64,000 nucleotides of DNA from Shewanella nanhaiensis (GCF_019457885.1 NZ_JAHZST010000015.1:62001-126000), one strand, 5' to 3'. Positions 52,134 through 61,623 are shown, counted from the stretch's first letter. The notes: generated by a model not told the origin, from the sequence alone. A program made the numbers and translations.

Positions 52134-53957
52134 TTAAAAGACAACAGTTTGCTCAGCGGTACAAGTTGTAGTGCCCTCGTCACACGCCTTGTAAGTGAAA
52201 GTTCCGCCACCTTTTCCTGAAATAGTATCAGTATAAGTAGAGCTTGCTGATGTAGTCGCAATCTTGTTGCCATCGCGATACAGGTCAACATTGCTGCCAG
52301 CAGCGCCATTAACGGTCAGATCAACTTTCTTAACACCTTTGCTCTTATAACCATCGGCCGTTAGCGCGAAATCACCACCTGGCTCTCCACCGCCGTCACC
52401 AGCACAACCATTAGCAGTTAAATAAGCATCAGCTGCTGCCGCTTTAACGATACCGTAACCGAAGTAAACATCATTACCCGCTGCACCACTGTCCATTGCC
52501 GTTGCTTTAAGTGCTTCACGAATTTCACTACCTGTACATTGGTTATGGTTAGACCAAACCAGTGCTGCCACACCCGATACCGCAGGTGTCGCCATAGAGG
52601 TACCACTCATGAAACCATAATCCGACGTACCAATATCGATACTGATATTAGATGCAGCAACAATTGCCGCTCTGTCTTCAAATGCTGCACCAACTGCAGG
52701 GATAGTCGTTGTATTTGTATCACCTAGAGTACCGAACAACATGCCCGCTTCGTTATTGATAATAACAGCGCCAACACCACCAGAGCTTTCACAGTTTGCC
52801 ACTTTATCGTGGAAAGAGATCACGCCGCGGTCGATAACACAGATATTGCCGTTTGCACCACTATCGGTAGCTTCGGCTGTCCCCATATAGTAAGTACCAC
52901 CAGCAATCGCACCTGAATTTTCCATTGCAGAGCTTGCATATGCAGCGCCATCAGCAGTCATATTTGATGCTGTAGCCATACCCGCTGGGTACGTTGATAA
53001 GGTGTCAACACCACCCGCCGTCACCTCAACACAGATAGTCTCATCTGTGGTTACTCGCTTACCGCGACCTGAAGTACATGAAGGGAATTGCGAGAAGTCA
53101 GCAATGTTATTATCTGCATCGTTCGCACCAATCATCATAACTGATGGATAACCTGCTGGGTATGAACGTACGTTATTACCGTCATTACCAGCGGCAGCAA
53201 CCACTAGGCCACCAGCATCAACAAAAGATTGAAAAGCATTGGATTCTGTAGAGTTAGAACCGCCGCCACCTAGACTCATGCTGATGATATTTGCGCCAGC
53301 TGCACTACATAGGTCTGCAGCATGAGCAAGATCTGAAGAGTAACCCCAACCATCAGCATTAAATACTTTGATAATATGCATATCGACGCCAGGTGCCATA
53401 CCAACCACACCAACACTGTTATCAGCTGCGCCAATGGTACCAGCAACATGTGTACCGTGTGGTCCACCATTCTCATTCCAGTTACCTGTTCCAGAATCAT
53501 TATCACCAGAGATATTGTTCCACTCAAAATCTGTATTGCTCGCATCTAGACCAGAGTCGATAACACAAACCTTCATGCCCGCACTGGCGTTAAACGCAAC
53601 TTGGTCAGCTTGAGATTGATAAACAGCATAAGGAGTCACCTGCTGTGTCATTGGGTTGCCCGCATCATCGCTATATGCAGACATCAAATGACGACGCTGA
53701 TCCGCTTCAACAAGCTTAATATGTGGGTTATTCAATAAACCTTTGACTTGGGATAGGTCTTTACCAGCAAATGTTGCTGAAATAAAACCATTCCCATCAA
53801 GGTGGATCTCAGCACCTAGTCTGTTTGCTAAGGCCTTAACAACGCCTTTATTGCCATTGTCTACTTGAATAATATAACGATTGTCATCTGCTGTTGCGGT
53901 CGTTGATACACTCACTGTCAGGGCAATAATCGCTCCCGCAATTTTTGATAATTTCAT
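52134..53957 (-). CDS. secreted subtilisin-like protease (S8) with PA insert
   Basis: The precursor has a signal peptide (IAGAIIALTVSVSTTATA), an I9-type propeptide (RYIIQVDNGNKGVVKAL) and an S8 catalytic domain. The triad is Asp in VCVIDSGLDAS, His in GPHGTHVAGTIG and Ser in FMSGTSMATPAVSG; the oxyanion Asn is in VAAAGNDGNN. A PA domain is inserted between the His/Asn part and the Ser motif. The C-terminal 75 residues form a small Ig-like beta-domain after a Gly-rich linker. It is a secreted endopeptidase. It forms a secretome group with the porin and metalloprotease, each with its own terminator. Confidence 0.93.
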   Translation of the reverse strand: MKLSKIAGAIIALTVSVSTTATADDNRYIIQVDNGNKGVVKALANRLGAEIHLDGNGFISATFAGKDLSQVKGLLNNPHIKLVEADQRRHLMSAYSDDAGNPMTQQVTPYAVYQSQADQVAFNASAGMKVCVIDSGLDASNTDFEWNNISGDNDSGTGNWNENGGPHGTHVAGTIGAADNSVGVVGMAPGVDMHIIKVFNADGWGYSSDLAHAADLCSAAGANIISMSLGGGGSNSTESNAFQSFVDAGGLVVAAAGNDGNNVRSYPAGYPSVMMIGANDADNNIADFSQFPSCTSGRGKRVTTDETICVEVTAGGVDTLSTYPAGMATASNMTADGAAYASSAMENSGAIAGGTYYMGTAEATDSGANGNICVIDRGVISFHDKVANCESSGGVGAVIINNEAGMLFGTLGDTNTTTIPAVGAAFEDRAAIVAASNISIDIGTSDYGFMSGTSMATPAVSGVAALVWSNHNQCTGSEIREALKATAMDSGAAGNDVYFGYGIVKAAAADAYLTANGCAGDGGGEPGGDFALTADGYKSKGVKKVDLTVNGAAGSNVDLYRDGNKIATTSASSTYTDTISGKGGGTFTYKACDEGTTTCTAEQTVVF

Positions 53958-54210
53958 TTAGTCTCTCCGTTATTTTTTTAGTATAGAGTTACTGTTAAAT
54001 CTAAAAATAGCGCAATATTTTCGGCTGCGACGATTGCCATCTACACTATTTTTGATTATTCACACAGCCGAATCTATCAGAAGAAATTTAATTTAACAAC
54101 AATTTAACAATGATAAAACAAATGTAAATCTTCTCATTGAAGATTTAATGCCATAAACATCACACCTATGTTATTTTTTACTCTATCGACTCCCATCAGG
54201 CATAAGATGC

Positions 54211-54882
54211 ATGTTTAGTCCCAATACTTTCTCTTTTCTATCCCTACTCGCCAAAAACAACGAACGAGACTGGTTTAAAGCCAACCAAGCTCAATATGAG
54301 TCAGAAGTTCGAACACCTGCACTACAATTTATCGAGGCGATGCAGCCACAGGTTCTTGCCCTCTCCCCTAGATTGATCGCCCTGCCTAAAAAAGTGGGCG
54401 GCAGCTTAATGCGTCCCCAAAGAGATGCCAGATTCAGTAAAGATAAGACTCCCTATAAAACCAATGTAGGCATCCAGTTCAGGCATTTTCAGGGCAAAGA
54501 TGTCCATGCACCGGGACTCTATATCCATATTGAAAACGAAGGGTGTTTTCTCGGTGCTGGAATTTGGCACCCAGACTCAAAAGCGCTCAATAAGCTTAGA
54601 ACCTGTATCGATGAGAACCCCAACGCCTATAAGAAAGCACTCACCCAATTGCGAACTGCGGGTTTTGAGATGGAGGGAGACAGCTTGATAAGACCCCCCA
54701 AAGGCTATGACAAGACTCACCCTATGCTGGATGAATTGAAACGCAAAGACTTCATCGCTATCAAACCAATTGACGCTAAGCAGATCCAAGGTAAAAACTT
54801 CGTGAGTTTATGCGCTAAAGAGTTTGAGCAAACTCAGAAATTAATGGGTTATTTGTGCTTTGCACTGGATCTGGATTACTAA
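54211..54882 (+). CDS. DUF2461 (TIGR02453) family protein
   Basis: The 223-residue cytoplasmic protein begins FSPNTFSFLSLLAKNNERDW with the family mark NERDWFKANQ, and has MRPQRDARFSKDKTPYKTN and GAGIWHPDS. Members of this family are widespread and of unknown function. The length is normal. No partner gene; it is divergent from the subtilase. Confidence 0.88.
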   Translation: MFSPNTFSFLSLLAKNNERDWFKANQAQYESEVRTPALQFIEAMQPQVLALSPRLIALPKKVGGSLMRPQRDARFSKDKTPYKTNVGIQFRHFQGKDVHAPGLYIHIENEGCFLGAGIWHPDSKALNKLRTCIDENPNAYKKALTQLRTAGFEMEGDSLIRPPKGYDKTHPMLDELKRKDFIAIKPIDAKQIQGKNFVSLCAKEFEQTQKLMGYLCFALDLDY

Positions 54883-55004
54883 CAACATGAAGCAATTAAT
54901 GCTCAACGTCATATGGCTGACTCACCAAACCATACGACAGTTTACATTCCTGTGGGAACTAACGGTATACCATTGATTAAGAACAGTAAGCAGTGAAAAA
55001 ATAA

Positions 55005-55030
55005 CGGAGTATCCAGCTAAGGCTACTCCG
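55005..55030 (-). terminator. terminator of TetR gene
   Basis: CGGAGTA (55005-55011) pairs with TACTCCG (55024-55030); on the minus strand TTATTTTTTC follows. It lies just after the TetR stop. Confidence 0.8.
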
Positions 55031-55036
55031 CTTTCC

Positions 55037-55618
55037 TTAGGCTTTTAGTGAGATGAGGTAGCTTTTCAGCACCCTAAAGGCATCATCAATCACCTCATAC
55101 TGACCCGCTTTTCCTAGCACACGTATTCCCTGCATCTGCATCAGCAGAAAGCGACTAACTTGCATCGGATCAACCTCGCCACTTATCTCACCAACTGATT
55201 TAGCATAAGCAAGGCTGTGGTTGAACCCTTTCAAAATTCCATAAAAAAGGCGCTCACACTGCTCTTTGACCACATCGTCAGAGATGATCTTCTCCAATAT
55301 CGCGTTTTGCAGAAAGCAGCCATACTTCTGATCTTTTTGAATAGCGACAAAGCTCTCAATATAGGTTAACACCCCATCAAGCCCACTATCCTCCGCCATA
55401 GGTGTTAACTTAGGCTGTGAATACTGCTCTAAGTAATATTTAAGCGATTCTCGATATAGAGTGAGCTTGTCACCATAGGTGTTGTATAGGCTAAAGCGAT
55501 TGATCCCAAGGTGAGAGACCAGATCGGCAATCGATGTGGCTTCATAACCTTGCTGCCAAAACAGCTCCATGGCCAGTACTAACTTCTCCTCTCTATCAAA
55601 ACTACAACTTCTTGCCAT
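55037..55618 (-). CDS. TetR-family repressor
   Basis: The N-terminal helix-turn-helix is typical: EEKLVLAMELFWQQGYEATS then IADLVSHLGINRFSLYNTYG. The C-terminal ligand domain spans about 80-193. It is divergent from two glutathione transferase genes, and the gap contains two near-identical boxes (ACCGAACGTTCTG, ACCGATCGTTCAG) that are probable operators. It therefore likely represses the transferases and itself, with an electrophile as possible inducer. One Cys near LLIQ-like CFLQNAI (YGCFLQNAILE) could sense thiol stress; that is speculation. Confidence 0.88.
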   Translation of the reverse strand: MARSCSFDREEKLVLAMELFWQQGYEATSIADLVSHLGINRFSLYNTYGDKLTLYRESLKYYLEQYSQPKLTPMAEDSGLDGVLTYIESFVAIQKDQKYGCFLQNAILEKIISDDVVKEQCERLFYGILKGFNHSLAYAKSVGEISGEVDPMQVSRFLLMQMQGIRVLGKAGQYEVIDDAFRVLKSYLISLKA

Positions 55619-55656
55619 AGATCTTTTATCTCTTATTTAGTTTAACTTTATTCTTG

Positions 55657-55704
55657 ACCGAACGTTCTGCTATGGTTTAGATTCTAACCTAACCGATCGT
55701 TCAG
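55657..55704. promoter_or_regulatory. paired operator-like boxes, TetR/GST intergenic
   Basis: ACCGAACGTTCTG (55657-55669) and ACCGATCGTTCAG (55692-55704) match at 11 of 13 bases. Both contain a palindromic core (GAACGTTC, CGATCG). They lie between the divergent start codons, as expected for TetR-type operators. Confidence 0.7.
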
Positions 55705-55741
55705 TTAAAGTTATAAATACTACCAATGAGAAGAACAAATC

Positions 55742-56374
55742 ATGAAATTATATGAATTAGCTCCAACTCCAAGCGCTAGACGAGTAAATATTTTCCTTGC
55801 AGAGATGGGGATCGAAATCGATAGAGTGAGTGTCGATATACGTAGTGGCGAGAATTTAACTGATGAATTTAAGGCGATGAGCGTCAATGGTCGCATCCCA
55901 CTGTTAGCACTAGATGATGGGCAAACCTTATGTGAATCTGTTGCTATCTGCCGTTATTTTGATGAGCTGCATCAGCCAAAAAACTCACTATTTGGCACCA
56001 CACCAATCGAGAAAGCAAAAATCGAGATGTGGCAGCGTATCTGTGAACTTCAAGGCCTGTTCGTCGGCTTTCAAGCATTTAGAAATCTCACAAAGATTTT
56101 TGAAGACAGAGAAAATTGTGTAGAAGCTTGGGGAGAGGAGTCTAAACGCAGACTGATCGACTTTCTACCTACTCTAGAAACCCAGCTAAACCAGCATCAA
56201 TTTATTGCAGGCGATAGCTTCTCTATTGCTGACATTACCGCCTATGCCATGATGACTTTCATAAAAAACCTGGATATTACCCCAAGCAAAGAGCAAGTTA
56301 ATTTAACCCGTTGGCTACTTGAAATCGAACAAAGATCATCGGTTCAAAGTGTCAATGCGGCTAACAATGCCTAA
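55742..56374 (+). CDS. glutathione S-transferase
   Basis: The thioredoxin-like N-domain has LAPTPSARRVNIFLAEMG, VNGRIPLLALDDGQTLCES and a matching ICRYFDEL. The all-helical C-domain includes IAGDSFSIADITAYAMM, the conserved N-capping box. The length of 210 residues is normal. It conjugates or reduces with glutathione; the specific substrate is unknown. Read with the next GST gene (56 bases downstream), probably under the TetR repressor. Confidence 0.9.
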   Translation: MKLYELAPTPSARRVNIFLAEMGIEIDRVSVDIRSGENLTDEFKAMSVNGRIPLLALDDGQTLCESVAICRYFDELHQPKNSLFGTTPIEKAKIEMWQRICELQGLFVGFQAFRNLTKIFEDRENCVEAWGEESKRRLIDFLPTLETQLNQHQFIAGDSFSIADITAYAMMTFIKNLDITPSKEQVNLTRWLLEIEQRSSVQSVNAANNA

Positions 56375-56430
56375 CTCATCCCCGTAAATTTAAACTTAAT
56401 GCCAACTCATTAATACTTTTTGGAGCCACT

Positions 56431-57099
56431 ATGATTGACCTTTATACAGCAGCAACCCCCAATGGTCATAAGATCTCTATCGCTTTAGAGGAGATGGGTC
56501 TCGAATACAGAGTTCATCACCTAGATCTGATGCAAGCCGACCAGAAAAAACCAGAGTTTCTGGCTATCAACCCTAATGGGCGGATCCCAGCAATTATTGA
56601 CCGAGACAATGATGATTTCGCCGTCTTCGAGTCAGGCGCCATTTTGCTCTATCTAGCAGAGAAAACAGGTAAATTGCTCCCCGCTAACCCTAAAAAACGT
56701 TCCCAAGTGATCCAATGGCTGATGTTTCAGATGGGAGGTGTGGGACCTATGATGGGGCAAGCAAATGTGTTTCACCGCTACTTCCCAGAGAAGATCCCCG
56801 CAGCAATCGAGCGTTATCAAAACGAAAGTCGTCGCCTATTTGAGGTAATGAACCAACAATTATCAGATAACCGCTATTTGGCTGGAGACGAATACTCCAT
56901 CGCCGATATCTCCACTTGGCCATGGGTACGAATTTACGAGTGGAGTGGTGTCGATATTTCAGGGCTAGATCATCTGCAGCGCTGGATGAATGAATTAGCA
57001 GAACGAAAGGCCTGTCAAATAGGCGTTATCACTCCACCACCTTCGGAGCTCAGTGATGAGGAGCGAGCCGAGCAGATAAGAAAGATGGTTTCCAGGTAA
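56431..57099 (+). CDS. GST, YfcG/disulfide-bond-reductase type
   Basis: The N-terminus LYTAATPNGHKISIALEEMG is typical of the Nu-class YfcG/YghU-like GSTs. These use glutathione disulfide and reduce disulfide bonds. PNGRIPAIID, FESGAILLYLAEKTGKLLP and YLAGDEYSIADISTWPWV are also conserved. The length of 222 residues is normal. Second gene of the TetR-linked unit. A terminator at 57141 ends it. Confidence 0.9.
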   Translation: MIDLYTAATPNGHKISIALEEMGLEYRVHHLDLMQADQKKPEFLAINPNGRIPAIIDRDNDDFAVFESGAILLYLAEKTGKLLPANPKKRSQVIQWLMFQMGGVGPMMGQANVFHRYFPEKIPAAIERYQNESRRLFEVMNQQLSDNRYLAGDEYSIADISTWPWVRIYEWSGVDISGLDHLQRWMNELAERKACQIGVITPPPSELSDEERAEQIRKMVSR

Positions 57100-57140
57100 A
57101 TTAACCTATTGAATCGCTTACCAGAAGAAGCCAACACGAT

Positions 57141-57177
57141 AACAAAAAGCAGCTCTTTGCTAAGGCTGCTCTTTGTT
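57141..57177. terminator. terminator between GST unit and yqfB
   Basis: AACAAAAAGCAGC (57141-57153) pairs with GCTGCTCTTTGTT (57165-57177), with one mismatch. It separates convergent genes and could work in both directions. Confidence 0.75.
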
Positions 57178-57206
57178 AAATTTGGTACAGATGCGATACC
57201 TGAGGA

Positions 57207-57524
57207 TCACACCAACTTATATGAGATAAGATAGAGTTGCTCAGTACCAGGATAAACTGAGCTAATGATCTCTTTAAGCTTAGGCAAAGGCAGGTACTCT
57301 TGCTCGGCATGAAACTCATTGATCTCACTATATTGAAGCGGCTCCACCGACAATATTTCGATATCGCAAACCTTAATATCGGTTTCCAAAGTAAACACCT
57401 CAACATGAGTACCAGGAACATAGTGACACTCTGACTCATCCCTGATGGTGATAGTCTTTTTCCCCGATACGACAAAGGGGGTTAGAAATTCAAAAAAAGT
57501 AATTTTTGTTGGCGCGGCTTTCAT
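57207..57524 (-). CDS. yqfB: N4-acetylcytidine amidohydrolase (ASCH domain)
   Basis: E. coli YqfB hydrolyses N4-acetylcytidine. This 105-residue protein aligns along its length: ITFFEFLTPFVVSGKKTITI, RDESECHYVPG and EFHAEQEYLPLPKLKEIIS, with Lys and Glu residues of the active site region conserved. The ATG at 57524 is used; an upstream TTG adds two residues. It is presumed cytoplasmic and monocistronic. Confidence 0.9.
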   Translation of the reverse strand: MKAAPTKITFFEFLTPFVVSGKKTITIRDESECHYVPGTHVEVFTLETDIKVCDIEILSVEPLQYSEINEFHAEQEYLPLPKLKEIISSVYPGTEQLYLISYKLV

Positions 57525-57837
57525 CTTCAAATCCCAAATTGAACTCAGATGCTCACTTTATCACTCACTGTATTCAAAGAGCATAAGGCTAGATCGTCAA
57601 GTTAAGTGCCTATTCTACTCAGGTTTTAAGCCGTACTAAAGCGGTATCGATTTCAGATAAAACTCTCTTAATCTTTGTAAGTTTTTAAAGCTGCTTGTTT
57701 GTTAATTGTTGTTAACTGAAACTTATTTAAGCTGTTGATAAGGTATCGTTTTATTAATTGTTCGCTCTCAGCAAACCTTAGGCTAGGATGCATCCCAAAT
57801 ACGTAAATACGTATCCTTACATTTAGGAACTAAGAGC

Positions 57838-58500
57838 ATGACTCCACAAGAACAAGAACTGATTCAAAACGTAGCAAATAAATTAAAAGCCAGTCCAAAC
57901 AAAGCTAAAGATCTTGATGCAGAAAGCCTTATCAGCCAAGAGATCGCCTCTCAAGAGGATATCGTCTACAAGTTAACTCAAGCGGTTCTTGTGCAAGAGA
58001 TGGCACTTAAAGAGCTTAAGTCAAAGAGTGACTTTCTAGAGTCTCAAGTTGAGCATTTCAGAAAAGAGTCTGAGCGTGGCACCTTAAGTCGCATGATGGG
58101 CGGAACGAACCCAGCTCCAGTGCAACCACAACCCGTGCGCCAACCGAGTGCTTTTGGTAGTTTTATGCAAACAGCAGCAGGCGTTGCAGCTGGTATGGTT
58201 GCAGGTAACTTAATTAGTAACGCCTTCTTTGGCGAAGATGAGCCAACGCCTACAGCAGAAGCTACCCCAGAAGTTGCACCTGAGACTGAATCATCGCCAA
58301 CAGAGACAGCAGCAGCTGAAACAGCGGCACCTGAAGATACAAGTTCTAGCTTTTTAGACAGTAACTCAGATTTTGCCTCTGAATATAGCGAGCCAAGCAC
58401 CGACTTTGGTAGCGATACTTTTGCTAATTCAGGTTTTGGTGGCGATGAGAGTTTTGGTGGTTTTGATGATGGCGGCTTCGGCGACGACGAAGAGTTTTAA
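57838..58500 (+). CDS. DUF2076 family protein
   Basis: The N-terminal 85 residues are helical, with the family start MTPQEQELIQNVANKLKASP and a coiled segment (VQEMALKELKSKSDFLESQV). A Pro/Gln-rich linker, a short Gly/Ala-rich hydrophobic segment (MQTAAGVAAGMVAGNLISNA) and an acidic Glu/Thr/Pro-rich tail with Gly-Phe repeats (FGGDESFGGFDDGGFGDD) follow. The architecture fits DUF2076 proteins of unknown role, possibly membrane-associated. GGAAC before ATG is a weak site. It is monocistronic. Confidence 0.85.
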   Translation: MTPQEQELIQNVANKLKASPNKAKDLDAESLISQEIASQEDIVYKLTQAVLVQEMALKELKSKSDFLESQVEHFRKESERGTLSRMMGGTNPAPVQPQPVRQPSAFGSFMQTAAGVAAGMVAGNLISNAFFGEDEPTPTAEATPEVAPETESSPTETAAAETAAPEDTSSSFLDSNSDFASEYSEPSTDFGSDTFANSGFGGDESFGGFDDGGFGDDEEF

Positions 58501-58526
58501 CCCATTAAAATAGTGCTAACTTATAT

Positions 58527-58551
58527 CGGGCTGCAGGGTCTCTGCAGCCCG
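58527..58551 (+). terminator. hairpin after DUF2076 gene
   Basis: CGGGCTGCAG (58527-58536) pairs perfectly with CTGCAGCCCG (58542-58551). There is no T-run, so terminator function rests on the strong stem and position. Confidence 0.65.
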
Positions 58552-58612
58552 AACATCTTAATGATAAGCTCTAACCTTACTAGCCTATAGCATCAAAAAA
58601 CCGAAAGGATAT

Positions 58613-59254
58613 TCAATCACCTTTTGTCAATAACCATGCCGACTCAATGGCAGAGATTTTGCCCCTAATACCACCAGGAGCATCCCGAGAGTCAAGCTGA
58701 TTAACACAATAGTTCTCACTGTAGTGCAGCTCCACTTCATCACAACTGATTGAGAAGGGAGGCCCCTCCATCAAAGCTTGATCGTAGGTGTAAATCACAA
58801 GCAACTGAGGAGCCCCGCACGCTATATCGATAAGGTGTGAGCAGTACCGCTTTCTCATCTCAAAAGGCAATGCAACCAAAGCCGCCCTGTCATAAACGCC
58901 ATCTACCGCTCCAACTAGCTCAGGGGACAAGGCAAAAATATCACCGACAAATAGATCAATGTTAGCGCCCTTATATAAAGTGAAATCTCCCACCTTGATC
59001 ACTTGCGGCGTTAATCTTAATGCCATAAAAAGTGCCTCAACAGCCTGCTGATTCAACTCAACACCGACAACCCGATAGCCACACATAAGAAGATATTCAA
59101 TGTCCCGGGTTTTACCGCACAAGGGAACCAGTATTCGACCTCCTTTTTTCACCTCCAAGCGAGAGAGCTGCTCCGCTAGGAAGCAGTTAACCTCTTGCTC
59201 GTGAAATGCTATCTCCCCCCTCTCCCACCTTTCATGCCAAAAACTTGCTTTCAT
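58613..59254 (-). CDS. tpm: thiopurine S-methyltransferase
   Basis: Bacterial TPMT methylates thiopurines and can also methylate selenium and tellurium compounds. The start FWHERWERGEIAFHEQEVN is diagnostic. GGRILVPLCGKTRDIEYLL is motif I, and GVYDRAALVALPFEMRKRY is also conserved. The length of 213 residues is normal. It is divergent from a MerR regulator, with 190 bases between them, so MerR could control it; this is inference. Confidence 0.93.
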   Translation of the reverse strand: MKASFWHERWERGEIAFHEQEVNCFLAEQLSRLEVKKGGRILVPLCGKTRDIEYLLMCGYRVVGVELNQQAVEALFMALRLTPQVIKVGDFTLYKGANIDLFVGDIFALSPELVGAVDGVYDRAALVALPFEMRKRYCSHLIDIACGAPQLLVIYTYDQALMEGPPFSISCDEVELHYSENYCVNQLDSRDAPGGIRGKISAIESAWLLTKGD

Positions 59255-59443
59255 ACCGCCTCCTTAACTGTTGAATTTCCAGTTCCAGTTCCTATTCCAA
59301 CTCAGTCCTGAACTCAGATTAAAAACAGCATACAAGTTAAAGTCGACTTTAAGTCAAGAGCCAGCTACCCTAAAAATAGGCCTCATAAAAGAGGCTTACA
59401 GAAAACACTGAGAGAAAAAGTTGAGAAGAGAATTGGAGAGAAA

Positions 59444-59854
59444 ATGGATATCGCTGAGGTTACCAAAACTACCGGGCTCCCCGCTTCAACATTAAGGTAT
59501 TATGAGAAGAAGGGGTTGATACGTTCAAGTGGCAGAAATGGATTACGAAGAACCTATCACCCAAAAGTCATAGAGCAACTCGCCTTAATCTCTTTAGGCC
59601 GCAATGCAGGTTTTTCGTTAGATGAGATAGGTGAAATGTTTACCGCAGAAGGTCCCGACATTAACCGCAAGCTGCTACTGGCCAAGGCGGATGAATTGGA
59701 CAGAAAGATAGAGGAGTTAACCACCATGAGTAAAGGGCTGCGCCACGCCGCTGCTTGCAAGGTACCCAACCAACTCGACTGCCCTAAATTTCTTCGCATC
59801 CTACGTATCGCAGGCAAAAACCGCTCTAGGCATTCAAATATATTGAAAAGATAA
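59444..59854 (+). CDS. MerR-family regulator
   Basis: The N-terminal winged helix is clear: DIAEVTKTTGLPASTLRYYE and KKGLIRSSGRNGLRRTYHP. A dimerisation helix follows. Near the end two cysteines (HAAACKVPNQLDC) could bind a metal or act as a redox pair; the ligand is unknown. At 136 residues it is of normal length. It stands divergent to tpm. No typical MerR-type spaced promoter was found by eye. Confidence 0.88.
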   Translation: MDIAEVTKTTGLPASTLRYYEKKGLIRSSGRNGLRRTYHPKVIEQLALISLGRNAGFSLDEIGEMFTAEGPDINRKLLLAKADELDRKIEELTTMSKGLRHAAACKVPNQLDCPKFLRILRIAGKNRSRHSNILKR

Positions 59855-59890
59855 TCACTATTTTCTTCTTTGCACGGATTTATTTAGGCG

Positions 59891-60004
59891 CTAAGCCTTT
59901 CTACCTGCTACTGGTTCGCTGATGTTTTCAATATCAACCAAGTTCCACCTTAAGCCCTTGTTTCGATAGATCCGCTTTTTAAGTTGCGTATAATCAGGCT
60001 TCAT
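59891..60004 (-). CDS. possible 37-residue ORF before rsmB-like gene
   Basis: The frame reads MKPDYTQLKKRIYRNKGLRW and then NLVDIENISEPVAGRKA. A purine-rich GGAGAGGGGAG precedes the ATG by about eight bases. The peptide is basic and not recognised. It overlaps the region where the rsmB-like promoter must lie. It may be a remnant or chance ORF. Confidence 0.25.
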   Translation of the reverse strand: MKPDYTQLKKRIYRNKGLRWNLVDIENISEPVAGRKA

Positions 60005-60080
60005 TCCAAGGCTCCCCTCTCCTATGAGAAGAACTCTTCTGTTATAATCCCACCCAACTAGCCTATCTAAACAACTACCC

Positions 60081-61463
60081 ATGGTCGACGCCTTGAATAC
60101 AAGCCAAACTCGCTCAACAGAGCAACCAGCGGATGCACTCTCTTTTGACAATCTGCAAGCCGATACACCGGCTCAAAAACGTGCATTAAGCTACGCCAAT
60201 ACTATCTATCAGTTGTTTCATCAGGTAATGGATAAGCAGCAGCCTGCCGATCGGGTTGTGGGTGAATATTTCAGGGTAAATAAAAAACACGGCTCTAAAG
60301 ACAGAAGGGTTATCCGCGAAAGTCTATTTGCACTGTTTCGTTGGTGGGGGTGGTTACGAAAATTTGGCACTCAATCAAAAAACGAACAGACTTGGCTTAC
60401 GCTATTAACCATTAATGCCCGTTTAGAGTCTCACCCGTGGAGTGAATTTATCTCAGCGTGGCAGACGTTTGCAGGTTTAGGTAACATCAGTTCTGCCCCT
60501 GAGTTTAGCCATGTATCACAAAGAGCCACTTGGTTAAATGAGCAGTTCTCTTCACTTTGCTTTACGACCGATGAGCTCGTCCCCGATTGGTTTTGGGAGG
60601 TCTGCCCATGTGAGAGTAGTGAGCAAGGTTTAGCACTAGTTGAGTCGCTCTCATCTCGCCCACCTATCTGGGGACGGGTGCAGAATATCGGACTTGATGA
60701 CGCCATTCAATCTCTGCAAAAATTAGATATTCCAGCTAAAGGTTGTGAGTTTTTCAGCGACAGCATCAACCTTGGTAATAAGAATATTAACCTCAATGGG
60801 CTCGCTCTTTATAAAGAGGGTGAGCTAGAGATCCAAGATCTTGGTTCTCAAGTTGTTGGCCAACTCTGTCAACCTAAAGCTGATGACAACTGGTGGGATA
60901 CCTGTAGTGGCGCCGGCGGTAAAAGCTTACAACTACGCTCACTAATGTTACAGCAATCTCCGGATGCTCAAGGCAGTATTATCGCTTCAGATATACGTAG
61001 AAAGCCCCTAGAGGAGCTAGCCAAAAGAGCAAAACGCGCCGGTTTTAAGAAGATCACGACATCCCCTTGGAAGTCAGATGAACTCCCTGTACCTCATGCT
61101 CACTTTGACGGTGTGTTAGTCGATGCTCCCTGCAGTTGCACTGGTACTTGGCGACGCAATCCAGATATGCGCTGGATAGACACCATAGACGCCGTGCTAG
61201 ATAAACCAAACTTACAGCTGGATATTTTAACTCGCTCCAGTAAAGCCGTGAAAGCAGGTGCAACTTTGGTCTACGCCACATGCTCACTCTCTCCTTTGGA
61301 GAATGAAGAAGTAGTTCAGGCATTTCTGGCTCAACACAGTGATTTTAGCCTAGAGATAACCACTCACCCCTTTACTGGCGCTAAAGACACCATGCATACC
61401 GTAGTGCCTTATCAGGCAGATACTGATGGTATGTTTGTCGCGCGGATGCTCAAACGTAGCTAG
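60081..61463 (+). CDS. RsmB/NOP2-type RNA m5C methyltransferase
   Basis: The catalytic domain has the SAM motif DTCSGAGGKSLQLRSL, motif IV VDAPCSCTGTWRRNPDMRW and the catalytic-cysteine motif YATCSLSPLENEEV. This is the pattern of RNA cytosine-5 methyltransferases. The N-terminal part (about 30-160) looks like a NusB-like helical domain, as in RsmB. It is not clear whether it is the true 16S C967 enzyme or a paralogue; 460 residues is slightly long. A good terminator follows at 61509. Confidence 0.88.
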   Translation: MVDALNTSQTRSTEQPADALSFDNLQADTPAQKRALSYANTIYQLFHQVMDKQQPADRVVGEYFRVNKKHGSKDRRVIRESLFALFRWWGWLRKFGTQSKNEQTWLTLLTINARLESHPWSEFISAWQTFAGLGNISSAPEFSHVSQRATWLNEQFSSLCFTTDELVPDWFWEVCPCESSEQGLALVESLSSRPPIWGRVQNIGLDDAIQSLQKLDIPAKGCEFFSDSINLGNKNINLNGLALYKEGELEIQDLGSQVVGQLCQPKADDNWWDTCSGAGGKSLQLRSLMLQQSPDAQGSIIASDIRRKPLEELAKRAKRAGFKKITTSPWKSDELPVPHAHFDGVLVDAPCSCTGTWRRNPDMRWIDTIDAVLDKPNLQLDILTRSSKAVKAGATLVYATCSLSPLENEEVVQAFLAQHSDFSLEITTHPFTGAKDTMHTVVPYQADTDGMFVARMLKRS

Positions 61464-61508
61464 AACCAATTTGCTCTGTACTGTGCTGTAGAGAAGCAGA
61501 CCATATTC

Positions 61509-61531
61509 AAGGCGGCTTTGGCCGCCTTTTT
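61509..61531 (+). terminator. terminator of rsmB-like gene
   Basis: AAGGCGGC (61509-61516) pairs with GCCGCCTT (61521-61528) around a TTTG loop, followed by TTTTTC. Confidence 0.9.
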
Positions 61532-61623
61532 CATCAAACCACGCAGTGTCATACTCCTGTCATCTAGCCTGATTAGTATCCAAACAAGACACATCTATCA
61601 ACACTCAATAATTGGATATAAGC

